Translations under genes and position numbers: made by a program
The notes under the pieces: generated by a model
Told to the model about the DNA's origin: nothing
Seen by the model: the letters and a program-made list of their open reading frames with translations, nothing else
Databases searched by the model: none
Shown: piece by piece, positions 1 to 5,832 of the stretch
Numbering within the stretch: position 1 is the stretch's first letter
Layout of the letters: every line of letters starts with the position of its first letter
Origin: a virus
Length of the DNA stretch: 22,565 nucleotides
Virus record (IMG/VR): IMGVR_UViG_3300036830_000039
Coordinates: 1-22,565 of that record
Strand: one strand, 5' to 3'

Positions 1-66
1 GATCGACGCCTTGTAGGGCTCGCCGCTGTTGGTCTGTTGCGGCAACAGGATTTCAAACACGCGCAT
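1..66 (-). CDS. 5' end of a leftward hypothetical gene (partial)
   Basis: An ATG on the minus strand at 66-64 opens a frame without stops to the window edge; it begins MRVFEILLPQQ. It is preceded by AAGGAAG and then exactly GTTTAAAC before the ATG, so a Shine-Dalgarno sequence is present at workable distance. It overlaps the end of the upstream membrane-protein gene (stop at 55-53) by 14 nt, as do other genes in this leftward operon. Only 22 codons are visible, so no function can be given. It is called real because of the ribosome binding site and the operon-like overlap. Confidence 0.55.
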   Translation of the reverse strand, partial: MRVFEILLPQQTNSGEPYKASI

Positions 67-772
67 GTTTAAACGCTTCCTTGGCTTGAGCCTCCAGGGT
101 GTCAGGCTCCAGGGTGTAGAGCGATGAGGCTGGAAGGCTCAGGGTTGGCCGGGGGCGGATGTCCCCAGGCATGAACACGGCTTGATGGTCTGTGACCATG
201 GGCCGGTGAACGCGGCTCCGGTGGTAGGCTGAGAGGCGAAGCCCCTTAGCGGCCCAGCGGTTAACGTCTTGCGGTCGGTCGAACCAGCGGCGCGCCTGCG
301 CAATCGAGGCGAAGGCGAACAAGCCGCCGTCTCCGGCGCTGAATGGCCCGAACGTCGTCCCTTGGTAGGGGCGAGCCGGGATGCCATCGGGGCCGGGGCC
401 GGGGCGACGCGGGTTGCGTCCGTCGCGGTAAGGGCTATCGGGCGGCAACAGCGAATGGCCGTTGAACTCCGCTAGATAGACGCCTTCACCGTCCGGCATT
501 TCAGGGTCATTGTTCGCCCCTCCCTTCACCTTCAAGCGGCCATGGAACTCGGCTAGACGCCGTTGCTCCTTTACCGCCTCCAGGTGCTCCAGGTACTCGA
601 AAGCCGCCGCAAGGGTCACGCCCAACGCCACCCCAACGCGCGCCACAGCCTGCCAGATGTGATCGAAGGCGGGCCAGATAGCGGCGATGAGGTCGCACAG
701 GAAGATGACAAGCGCGACGTGGAAGATGGCCCAACGTAGAGTGGGCCGGAAACTCGGAGATATGCGCTTCAT
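53..772 (-). CDS. Hypothetical membrane protein, two N-terminal helices
   Basis: A 239-residue protein of no family I recognise. Residues about 13-34 and 40-60 are hydrophobic and probably form two membrane helices. A charged helix follows (EYLEHLEAVKEQRRLAEFHGR), then a long soluble tail rich in Pro, Gly and Arg (residues about 85-239). It is the fourth gene of the leftward operon, 61 nt beyond the DoxX-like gene, and its end overlaps the next gene. The ATG at 772 has only a weak GGA ahead of it. A GTTTAAAC palindrome lies in its last codons (Phe-Lys encoded TTT AAA). It could be an inner-membrane accessory protein made early in infection, but that is inference from position alone. Confidence 0.7.
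   Translation of the reverse strand: MKRISPSFRPTLRWAIFHVALVIFLCDLIAAIWPAFDHIWQAVARVGVALGVTLAAAFEYLEHLEAVKEQRRLAEFHGRLKVKGGANNDPEMPDGEGVYLAEFNGHSLLPPDSPYRDGRNPRRPGPGPDGIPARPYQGTTFGPFSAGDGGLFAFASIAQARRWFDRPQDVNRWAAKGLRLSAYHRSRVHRPMVTDHQAVFMPGDIRPRPTLSLPASSLYTLEPDTLEAQAKEAFKHARV
67..74. promoter_or_regulatory. GTTTAAAC palindrome, site 1
   Basis: This is one of 11 copies of YGTTTAAACR in the window. On the minus strand it sits precisely between the Shine-Dalgarno sequence AAGGAAG and the ATG at 66. It also encodes Phe-Lys (TTT AAA) near the end of the upstream gene. Confidence 0.7.
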
Positions 773-801
773 GGGATGGTCCGTCGTCTGACGTTCACGC
801 C

Positions 802-819
802 CCCCGCCCGATTGCGGGG
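802..819. repeat. GC-rich hairpin between leftward genes
   Basis: CCCCGC (802-807) and GCGGGG (814-819) form a 6-bp stem with a 6-nt loop, in the 61-nt gap between the DoxX-like gene and the next leftward gene. There is no T-tract, so it is more likely an RNA-structure or processing element than a strong terminator. Confidence 0.4.
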
Positions 820-824
820 AGCGC

Positions 825-832
825 GTTTAAAC
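825..832. promoter_or_regulatory. GTTTAAAC palindrome, site 2
   Basis: Intergenic copy of YGTTTAAACR, starting two bases beyond the stop codon of the DoxX-like gene and next to the 802-819 hairpin. Confidence 0.65.
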
Positions 833-833
833 G

Positions 834-1283
834 TCACCTGAAAAAGTAGGCGTCCACAGACCAGCGGCCGGGACCTAAGCAGATCACGACGGCTAGAATG
901 AGGATGTAGAGCACTTCGGGCAGGTACAGGAAGCAATCGAGCCAATCCGCCAGGTTTAGCGGCTTCATCTCCGAGATGCGCTTCAGCCCGTCCACAGTAC
1001 AAGCGCCCAGGCACAAGAGGATGAGCCCGGCCGCTGCTACCGTGGAGAGACACCCGACTGTCACGCCCAGCCCGCCCGAGAACTCGGCGAGCGGGATGAC
1101 GTACATTAGAGCCGGGTGATACACGCCATCGGCCTTGAAGGTCTCTTGAAGCGTGAGCCGCCGGGTGGGCGAGCACAGCTTGTGAAACCCGGAGATGGCG
1201 AAGAACACCCCAACGCCCAACCGGCATATCGCGGCGGCTAGGTCGGGGGAGGCAAGCCCGTAGGCGAGAAAGGGGACGCTCAC
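834..1283 (-). CDS. DoxX-like integral membrane protein
   Basis: A 149-residue protein with four predicted membrane helices at about 16-36, 58-78, 80-99 and 118-137. The first helix has the DoxX-type pattern R-x-G-V-G-x-x-F-x-x-S-G-x-x-K-L (from R21), and the second has an AEFSGG stretch (about 66-71), like the conserved E-x-x-G-G of the family. DoxX-family proteins are bacterial inner-membrane proteins linked to redox or small-solute functions. A phage copy is unusual and its role here is unknown. The start is GTG at 1283-1281, chosen because a strong AAGGAGG lies just upstream and because it overlaps the preceding stop as GTGA, indicating translational coupling. Family assignment is by motif only. 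Confidence 0.72.
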   Translation of the reverse strand: MSVPFLAYGLASPDLAAAICRLGVGVFFAISGFHKLCSPTRRLTLQETFKADGVYHPALMYVIPLAEFSGGLGVTVGCLSTVAAAGLILLCLGACTVDGLKRISEMKPLNLADWLDCFLYLPEVLYILILAVVICLGPGRWSVDAYFFR

Positions 1284-1480
1284 GCGCCCCCCTCCTTCGC
1301 AAGCCGGACCAGGGACGCGGCGTCACGCGCCCGAAGGCGCGCAAGACCGGGTTCCCAGGTTTCGGCATCGTGAGCCGCGACGCACGCGCGTTCCATGAGG
1401 TACGCGGTATTTCTCGGCTCGGCTTTGTAGGTCTCCAGCATTGGGGCCGGAGAACCTTGGCGTAATTGAATTACGGCCAT
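1280..1480 (-). CDS. Small hypothetical protein (66 aa)
   Basis: The start chosen is ATG at 1480-1478 (MAVIQLRQGSP), preceded by AAGGGGA at good spacing. The frame can be extended upstream to 1648, but that extension overlaps the metalloprotease gene for 170 nt and has an Arg-rich, shadow-like composition. The protein is probably mostly helical after residue 15, with no membrane segment and one Cys. It overlaps the end of the metalloprotease gene by 10 nt and shares GTGA with the DoxX-like gene, so the three are co-translated. I do not recognise the family. Confidence 0.65.
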   Translation of the reverse strand: MAVIQLRQGSPAPMLETYKAEPRNTAYLMERACVAAHDAETWEPGLARLRARDAASLVRLAKEGGA

Positions 1481-2499
1481 TGGAAGTCCCCTTGTGTGTG
1501 AGTGAACAAACCGCCGTTGAACACGTAACGGCCAAGCTCTTGGCCGCTTGTGTCGCTGGCGACTACTGACGCGATGCGCTCGCCCTCTTTCGATTGCTTG
1601 CGCGCCGCTTGCTTCGCGGCCTTCAAGTCTGTGCCGAAGGTTCCCCATGCGTCATCCTCCGGCGTCGAGACGCGGAAGGATGCGCTTGCGGGCTTCGGTG
1701 CAGGTGAAGGCGCGGAAGCCCGCTCCTTGGCCTTGGGAGGCTTCGGGGCGGGCTTCGGTGCTTCGGCCGGAGGCTTGGGAGCCTCCGGGACCGCCTTGGC
1801 GGGCTTCTCAGGCTTGGGAGCCTTGGGAGCCTTGGGCTTCGGCTCAGGCTTGGGCTTGCGCTCAGGCTTGGGCTTCGGCGGGGGAGGCGGCAACGGCTCG
1901 TCGTCGTCATCCTCCGGCATCTCGGCGCGCATGATCTCGCCGCTGTGCTCCGGGTTGGGGCAAAGCGGCGGGCCATACTCGGCGAGCCATTTGGCCGCTG
2001 TGCGCACCGTGTAGCCGCAAAGCTCACAGTCGCATTTCAGCATCCGCGTGGTTTGCTTCTTGCGCTCGTTCAGGTTCAGACCGCCCGCCGGATAGTCGCC
2101 ATGTTCCGCGATCCATTGTTTAAACGTCTCGCGCAACGCTTCGCCTACCGTCGTCGCAGTCATCTTCCCTTCAAGGCCGACCGCAACGGCGGGCTGTTTA
2201 AACAGCTTGCCGTGTTTCGCCTTCGTGCCGACCGCCGCGTGAATAAGCTCGTGGATGAGAACCCCGAGGATCGTCACGCTATCGGTGAGCCGAGGCGAGA
2301 TGAACACTTCAAAGTGTCCATCGGTCGAAGCCATGGCGTCCCAGCATTCGCCGATGCGCTTGCCGCGCCCGCCAGTGCTAGGCCACCCGATTGTCACTCT
2401 CACACTCTCAGGGACTACGCACCCGACCGCCTCTAGCAGTCGGGCGCATTCGGCGCGGCCTTGTTCAAGCCACGCCTGCCTTTCGGCTGACGTTCCCAT
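1471..2499 (-). CDS. SprT-like zinc metalloprotease with Pro/Lys-rich linker
   Basis: A 342-residue protein starting at ATG 2499 (MGTSAERQ), with GGAG about 9 nt upstream; a TTG five codons earlier is less likely. Residues about 1-140 form a SprT-like domain: HELIH (H83, E84, H87) with a third zinc ligand H96 in HGKLF. A zinc ribbon follows (C156, C158, C161, C180, possibly H185), as in SprT proteins. Residues about 195-275 are a low-complexity Pro/Lys/Glu/Ala linker. A small C-terminal domain of about 70 residues ends in GDFQWP. SprT/SPRTN relatives cleave proteins bound to DNA; a role in clearing host proteins from phage DNA is inference. It is the first gene of the leftward operon. Two GTTTAAAC palindromes are embedded in the protease domain, each read as Phe-Lys. 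Confidence 0.85.
   Translation of the reverse strand: MGTSAERQAWLEQGRAECARLLEAVGCVVPESVRVTIGWPSTGGRGKRIGECWDAMASTDGHFEVFISPRLTDSVTILGVLIHELIHAAVGTKAKHGKLFKQPAVAVGLEGKMTATTVGEALRETFKQWIAEHGDYPAGGLNLNERKKQTTRMLKCDCELCGYTVRTAAKWLAEYGPPLCPNPEHSGEIMRAEMPEDDDDEPLPPPPPKPKPERKPKPEPKPKAPKAPKPEKPAKAVPEAPKPPAEAPKPAPKPPKAKERASAPSPAPKPASASFRVSTPEDDAWGTFGTDLKAAKQAARKQSKEGERIASVVASDTSGQELGRYVFNGGLFTHTQGDFQWP
1695..1900 (-). repeat. Low-complexity Pro/Lys/Ala coding repeat
   Basis: Imperfect short repeats (KPKPE, PKAPK and similar) encode the linker between the zinc ribbon and the C-terminal domain of the metalloprotease. The DNA repeats are degenerate GGCTTGGG/GGCTTCGG units on the plus strand. Confidence 0.75.
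2118..2125. promoter_or_regulatory. GTTTAAAC palindrome, site 3
   Basis: Copy inside the metalloprotease gene, read on the minus strand as ACG TTT AAA CAA (Thr-Phe-Lys-Gln), using TTT and AAA codons that are uncommon in this sequence. Confidence 0.65.
2196..2203. promoter_or_regulatory. GTTTAAAC palindrome, site 4
   Basis: Copy inside the metalloprotease gene, 78 nt from site 3, read as CTG TTT AAA CAG (Leu-Phe-Lys-Gln) just after the third zinc-ligand histidine. Confidence 0.65.
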
Positions 2500-2654
2500 A
2501 GTGCATTTCTCCAATAGTGGTTGCTGTGTCCCCGAGGTCGCGACGTGCGTTGCTCGGCTTCGCGGGCCTCCCCTTCGCTTACCTATGAACTAGGCGTACC
2601 CGATCCGCCACCACTAGCACGCCCCGGTTAACGAGGCAATAACGGATTGAGGCT

Positions 2655-2662
2655 GTTTAAAC
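2655..2662. promoter_or_regulatory. GTTTAAAC palindrome, site 5
   Basis: Intergenic copy of YGTTTAAACR, in the part of the control region that lies upstream of the leftward operon. Confidence 0.65.
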
Positions 2663-2695
2663 GCTTTCTCGCGTTGCCATGGTCGCGAGGTCAAC

Positions 2696-2713
2696 GGTAA
2701 GCCATCGCTTACC
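2696..2713. repeat. Perfect inverted repeat, operator-like
   Basis: GGTAAGC (2696-2702), a 4-nt spacer, then GCTTACC (2707-2713). The perfect 7-bp arms and short spacer suit a dimeric repressor site or a small hairpin; it lies between palindrome site 5 and the tandem repeat. Confidence 0.5.
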
Positions 2714-2778
2714 ATTCAGCATTGCCGGGCTTGGTACTCACGCGCGGCTCAAAGGGTGATCGCACAGCGGCAACCACT

Positions 2779-2786
2779 GTTTAAAC
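2779..2786. promoter_or_regulatory. GTTTAAAC palindrome, site 6
   Basis: Copy within the first 53-bp repeat unit; followed by the palindrome GTCGCGAC at 2790-2797. Confidence 0.7.
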
Positions 2787-2833
2787 GTCGTCGCGACTGG
2801 TGCTCAAAGGGTGATCGCACAGCGGCAACCACT

Positions 2834-2841
2834 GTTTAAAC
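2834..2841. promoter_or_regulatory. GTTTAAAC palindrome, site 7
   Basis: Copy within the second 53-bp repeat unit; followed by the palindrome GTCGCGAC at 2845-2852. Confidence 0.7.
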
Positions 2842-2988
2842 GTCGTCGCGACTGAACATGAGACGCATTCGCAAAAGACCGGGGTGGGGTGGGGCGTACC
2901 CCCCGATCCGGCGCGCGTGTAATATCGCCATGACTTCCTGTCGCACGCGGCCGATTTTCAAACGCGCCCCCTCGCAAACATAAGGGGC

Positions 2989-3017
2989 TTGACACTCCAC
3001 CCCGCGACGGCTACTGT
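2989..3017 (+). promoter_or_regulatory. Promoter P1 for the packaging operon (sigma70 type)
   Basis: TTGACA at 2989-2994, a 17-nt spacer, and TACTGT at 3012-3017. The extended upstream GGGGCTTGACA is shared with P3, and GGGGCTTGAC with P2. Counting 7 nt from the -10 puts the start of transcription at about 3024, the A of the small-terminase ATG, so the mRNA would be leaderless. No Shine-Dalgarno sequence precedes that ATG, which agrees. Confidence 0.82.
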
Positions 3018-3023
3018 TTGCAA

Positions 3024-3578
3024 ATGACCCAACTGCTTATCACCATCCCCGAGGAGGGCGACCTGGGACCGGCCATGAAGGCGCTGAGCCCCATGCAGCG
3101 GAACTTCATCTACGCCTTGGTCGAGACCGGCGGAAATCCGACGAACGCAGCCGCGGCGGCCGGGTACTGCCAGGACAACCAGGACCCGGAGGCGAAGCGC
3201 CGGAACCTCTCCAGCATCGGGAGCCAACTGATGCGGAAGCCGGGGATCGTGGCCGCGATCCAGGAGGAGAGCAAGAAGCGCCTCCTGACGGGCGGCTACC
3301 TCGCGGTGCAGAAGCTCCTGGACCTGATGGATCACCCGACCCCCTCCATCTCCCTCCGGGCGACGAACTCGATGCTCGACCGGATCGGGATGGGGGTCAC
3401 GAGCGAGCACAAGGTCGTGGTCGAGCACACCCGCACCGACCAGGAGATCATCGCGCGCATCAAGGAGTTGGCCACAGCCAAGGGCCTCGACCCGCAACTG
3501 TTCCTCGGCCGGAAAGCCGCGGAGCCCATCGACGCAGAGTTCACCCCGGTGGACGACCTCGGAGACATCCTGGCATGA
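3024..3578 (+). CDS. terS: Terminase small subunit
   Basis: A 184-residue protein. The region LSPMQRNFIYALVETGGNPT (residues 21-40) with the following AAAAAGY, then GSQLMRKPGIVAAI (66-79), matches the helix-turn-helix DNA-recognition part of Terminase_2-type small subunits. The C-terminal half is charged and helical, ending in an acidic tail likely to contact the large subunit. Its product binds phage DNA and starts packaging together with the large terminase encoded three genes on. ATG 3024 is chosen although no Shine-Dalgarno sequence is present, because P1 predicts transcription to start there; TTG 3018 in the same frame is the only close alternative and also lacks one. Confidence 0.85.
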   Translation: MTQLLITIPEEGDLGPAMKALSPMQRNFIYALVETGGNPTNAAAAAGYCQDNQDPEAKRRNLSSIGSQLMRKPGIVAAIQEESKKRLLTGGYLAVQKLLDLMDHPTPSISLRATNSMLDRIGMGVTSEHKVVVEHTRTDQEIIARIKELATAKGLDPQLFLGRKAAEPIDAEFTPVDDLGDILA

Positions 3579-3757
3579 GCAAGCGCAACCGCACCAAAGA
3601 GATCGACTACCTCGTGAAGCGCACGGCGCGCGAGCGATGGGGCAACTCCGACCACGGCACCATCGCCCCAACCATGAGCACTTGGCTTACGGTGGGCGCG
3701 ATCCCACCTGAGTTCCTCGGGCACGTCCTCGAACTGTGGAGAGACCGCAATGGCTAG
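3575..3757 (+). CDS. Small basic protein, possible helix-turn-helix
   Basis: A 60-residue protein whose ATG overlaps the small-terminase stop as ATGA, so it is translationally coupled. It is basic at the N-terminus (MSKRNRTKEIDYLVKRTARE). The segment IAPTMSTWLTVGAIPPEFL (residues about 30-48) recalls the recognition-helix turn of YdaS/Cro-type DNA-binding proteins, where a Trp precedes a short turn and a Pro. The resemblance is weak and could be chance. A small DNA-binding partner of the terminase or a regulator are both possible. Confidence 0.6.
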   Translation: MSKRNRTKEIDYLVKRTARERWGNSDHGTIAPTMSTWLTVGAIPPEFLGHVLELWRDRNG

Positions 3758-4076
3758 GAAGCCCAAGAAGGTGTTTAAACGGGTCCGCTGCAAAATCAGC
3801 GAGGCGGGCCGGGCTCTGGCCGAAGACCTGATGGTCGAGCTTGAGCAGATCGTGTCGAGCAAGAACCCGTACATCGGCCCGGACTACCGGGCGAACCTGG
3901 AACAGATGGCTGACCGGCTGGTGCTCCAGGCGGATCGGGTGGACATGACAGCGGCGTCGCTCGGGCTCACCCCCGAGGAGGCCGAGAACTGCGGGGCCGC
4001 CCAGCAACTCAAGCGGCTGATCCAGACAGTCACAGGGACGTGGTATGGCGGACGACCCCAACAGCCCGAGCTTTAG
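3750..4076 (+). CDS. Hypothetical protein of the packaging operon (108 aa)
   Basis: A 108-residue, mostly helical protein with a very basic N-terminus (MARKPKKVFKRVR). It overlaps the previous gene by 8 nt and the large-terminase gene by 32 nt, so it belongs to the same translationally coupled run. No membrane segment or known motif is visible. The GTTTAAAC palindrome at 3773 falls in codons 8-11, read GTG TTT AAA CGG. A role beside the terminase is inferred only from position. Confidence 0.65.
   Translation: MARKPKKVFKRVRCKISEAGRALAEDLMVELEQIVSSKNPYIGPDYRANLEQMADRLVLQADRVDMTAASLGLTPEEAENCGAAQQLKRLIQTVTGTWYGGRPQQPEL
3773..3780. promoter_or_regulatory. GTTTAAAC palindrome, site 8
   Basis: Copy of YGTTTAAACR 23 nt inside the start of the gene at 3750, read as Val-Phe-Lys-Arg. 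Confidence 0.6.
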
Positions 4077-5520
4077 CCGCGCCGAGCTTCTCCAGGCCCT
4101 CGAACTTCTGGAGACGATGGATGCGCGGCAACGGTTCCATCGCATCGACTTCTTCACGCCGTATCCCAAGCAGGAAGCGTTTTTCCAGATGGGGGCGGTC
4201 AAGCGCGAGCGGCTGCTCATCGCGGCGAACCAGGTCGGCAAGTCTGAAGCGGGCGCGGTCGAGGCGAGCTACCACCTGACGGGTGAGTACCCGGCGTTGT
4301 GGGGCGGGCACCGCTTTGACCACCCGGTGCGCATGTGGATCGCGGGCGAGGCTGGGGTGCCGGTGCGGGACATCCAGCAGAACAAGTTGATGGGCACGCC
4401 GGGGGTCCTGGCGGACATCGGGACCGGCTACATCCCCAAGGCCAACATCCTCGACGTGAGCCTGGCCCGCGGCGTCACGGACGCCTACGATACCATCCAG
4501 GTCAAGCACAAGTCGGGCGGCACGAGCACGGCCAGCTTCAAGAGCTACGAGCAGGGGCGCACCAAGTTCCAGGGTGAGCCGGTGGACTTCATCTGGCTGG
4601 ACGAAGAATGCCCCATGGACATCTACACCGAGTGCCTGACGCGGACCAACACCGGCACGCGCGGCAAGGGCGGCAAGCTCATCACCACCTTCACCCCGCT
4701 GAAGGGGAAGACGGCGGTGGTGGCGCGCTTCATTGATGAGGAGAGCCCCGACCGCGGCATGGTCACGATGACCATTGAGGACGCGCTCCACTACACCCCC
4801 GAGCAGCGCAAGGCCATCATCGCCTCCTACCCGGCGCACGAGCGCGACGCCCGCACGAAGGGCATCCCCATGCTCGGCGAGGGGCGCGTGTTCCCCTACC
4901 CCGACAGCGCGATCCTGGAGGACCCGCTCACCTACATCCCGGAGCATTGGGTGAAGCTGTGGGGCATCGACTTCGGCATCGCCCACCCGTTCGCCGCGGT
5001 GCTCATCCTGTGGGACAAGGACAACGATGTCATCCACGTCCACCACGCGATCAAGTTCAGCGACGGGCTCCCGATCAATCACGCCGCGGCCATGCGCCCA
5101 ATAGGCGCGGCGGTCCCGGTAGCCTGGCCCCATGACGGCAACAACCGGGAGAAGGGGTCGGGCGAGAGCCTGTCGAAGGCGTACCGCAAGGACCCCTGCA
5201 ATCTCCTTCTGCTGCCTCAGCACTCGACGTTCCCCGAGGGGGGCTACTCCCTGGAGGCGGGCGTGATGGAGCTTCAGCAGCGGATGACGACCGGCCGCCT
5301 GAAGGTCGCCGCGCACTTGGCCTCGTGGATCAACGAGTTCCAGATGTACCACCGCAAGGATGGGCTCATCGTCGCGGTCAATGACGACCTTCTGTCGGCC
5401 ACGCGCCAGGCGATGATGATGCGCCGGTATGCGCGGGCGGTGCCGCTCGGGGGCAAGTCCCCGAAGCGGTCGAGCCAGCAAGTCGCCGAGGGGCTTGACT
5501 TCGACCTATTCGGCACGTAA
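4045..5520 (+). CDS. terL: Terminase large subunit (packaging ATPase-nuclease)
   Basis: A 491-residue protein, full length for the family. The ATPase half has a Walker A-type loop AANQVGKS (residues 60-67), Walker B VDFIWLDEE (180-188, with D186 and E187) and the coupling motif ITTFTP (213-218). The nuclease half begins near GIDFG (307-311), with D309 the likely first metal ligand. It cuts concatemeric phage DNA and drives it into the prohead through the portal encoded downstream. The ATG at 4045 follows AGGGAC and overlaps the previous gene by 32 nt. Promoter P2 lies in its last codons, and the TAA stop forms part of the P2 -10 element. Confidence 0.96.
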   Translation: MADDPNSPSFSRAELLQALELLETMDARQRFHRIDFFTPYPKQEAFFQMGAVKRERLLIAANQVGKSEAGAVEASYHLTGEYPALWGGHRFDHPVRMWIAGEAGVPVRDIQQNKLMGTPGVLADIGTGYIPKANILDVSLARGVTDAYDTIQVKHKSGGTSTASFKSYEQGRTKFQGEPVDFIWLDEECPMDIYTECLTRTNTGTRGKGGKLITTFTPLKGKTAVVARFIDEESPDRGMVTMTIEDALHYTPEQRKAIIASYPAHERDARTKGIPMLGEGRVFPYPDSAILEDPLTYIPEHWVKLWGIDFGIAHPFAAVLILWDKDNDVIHVHHAIKFSDGLPINHAAAMRPIGAAVPVAWPHDGNNREKGSGESLSKAYRKDPCNLLLLPQHSTFPEGGYSLEAGVMELQQRMTTGRLKVAAHLASWINEFQMYHRKDGLIVAVNDDLLSATRQAMMMRRYARAVPLGGKSPKRSSQQVAEGLDFDLFGT

Positions 5521-5523
5521 TCT
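5495..5523 (+). promoter_or_regulatory. Promoter P2 at the end of terL
   Basis: TTGACT at 5495-5500, a 17-nt spacer, and TAATCT at 5518-5523, preceded by GAGGGG as in P3. The promoter is built into the last codons of terL and its stop codon. Predicted start is about 5530, just ahead of the hairpin at 5536-5556. It would drive the small genes, the portal and the scaffold. Confidence 0.7.
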
Positions 5524-5535
5524 AGCATCGCCCCC

Positions 5536-5556
5536 ACCAACGGCTCCCTCGTTGGT
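5536..5556 (+). other. 5'-leader hairpin downstream of P2
   Basis: ACCAACG (5536-5542) pairs with CGTTGGT (5550-5556) around a 7-nt loop. If P2 starts near 5530 this hairpin would stand almost at the 5' end of the mRNA, where it could protect the transcript. It could instead be a weak terminator for the terminase transcript; there is no U-tract. Confidence 0.5.
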
Positions 5557-5572
5557 CCAGGGAAAGCGGATA

Positions 5573-5593
5573 CCGCGGCCCTCTCGTCCGCGG
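5573..5593 (+). other. CCGCGG-N9-CCGCGG stem
   Basis: Two copies of CCGCGG (5573-5578 and 5588-5593) can pair across 9 nt, forming a second GC-rich stem in the leader upstream of the gene at 5620. Confidence 0.4.
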
Positions 5594-5619
5594 AACGGGG
5601 GCATTATTCGGAGGGCACC

Positions 5620-5829
5620 ATGCCGCACTTCCTCGCCTTCATCGTGATCTTCCTGTCCGGCCCGGACGGCAAGCCCGCGATCCAGATGACCGGCTTCCAG
5701 GCTGCGAGCATGGAGGCGTGCCAAGCGGAGGCCGCCCTCGCCGCGAACTCGATCTCCCAGCGACCGGGCGTGAGTTATGTGTCCGCCGGGTGCGTCGAGG
5801 TCCGCAACCCGAAAGAGCAGGCGGCCTAG
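5620..5829 (+). CDS. Small protein, possibly exported, two cysteines
   Basis: A 69-residue protein with a good GGAGG ahead of its ATG. The N-terminus is hydrophobic (HFLAFIVIFLSG, residues 3-14) but lacks a positive charge before it, so it may be a weak signal peptide or a buried beta strand. Two Cys (C34 and C58) are placed as in small periplasmic disulfide proteins. It is the first gene after promoter P2. I do not recognise a family. Confidence 0.65.
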   Translation: MPHFLAFIVIFLSGPDGKPAIQMTGFQAASMEACQAEAALAANSISQRPGVSYVSAGCVEVRNPKEQAA

Positions 5830-5832
5830 GCC

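Larger units (their letters stand above)
2747..2854. repeat. 53-bp perfect tandem direct repeat (2 copies, period 55)
   Basis: Copy 1 spans 2747-2799 and copy 2 spans 2802-2854; they are identical over 53 bp and separated by GT. Each copy contains GTTTAAAC followed three bases later by the palindrome GTCGCGAC, so the unit carries two palindromes on about two helical turns. It looks like a duplicated binding unit in the divergent control region, about 135 nt upstream of promoter P1. Confidence 0.9.
2500..3023. promoter_or_regulatory. Divergent control region between the leftward and rightward operons
   Basis: These 524 nt hold no convincing gene. They contain GTTTAAAC at 2655, 2779 and 2834; GTCGCGAC palindromes at 2537, 2790 and 2845; a 7-bp inverted repeat at 2696-2713; a 53-bp tandem repeat at 2747-2854; a G-run stretch at 2881-2894; and promoter P1 at 2989-3017. 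At 2516-2528 AGTGGTTGCTGTG is a shortened inverted copy of part of the tandem repeat (3 nt missing). I could not find a convincing sigma70-type promoter for the leftward operon. The region could serve as an operator cluster, a replication origin, or both; the sequence alone does not decide. Confidence 0.75.

Noticed and set aside
1280-1648. Longer 122-residue version of the small leftward gene
   Set aside because: The first 56 residues overlap the metalloprotease and are Arg/His-rich; ATG 1480 has a proper ribosome binding site.
2666-2694. Leftward promoter from TTGACC on the minus strand
   Set aside because: At 17-18 nt spacing the -10 would read CGAGAA or GAGAAA, which is too far from consensus.
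2747-2854. CRISPR array
   Set aside because: Only two repeats separated by 2 nt, with no spacers or cas genes.
2881-2894. G-quadruplex candidate (GGGG T GGGG T GGGG)
   Set aside because: Only three G-runs are contiguous, with no fourth run nearby on the same strand; the adjoining CCCCCC favours a simple hairpin.
2804-2995. Minus-strand 63-codon frame in the control region
   Set aside because: It runs through the tandem repeat and P1, starts at GTG without a ribosome binding site, and has unremarkable Arg/Pro-rich composition.
4030-5481. Minus-strand frame of 483 codons opposite terL
   Set aside because: Low-complexity Arg/Val/Leu/His composition and full overlap with a clear terminase; a shadow frame.
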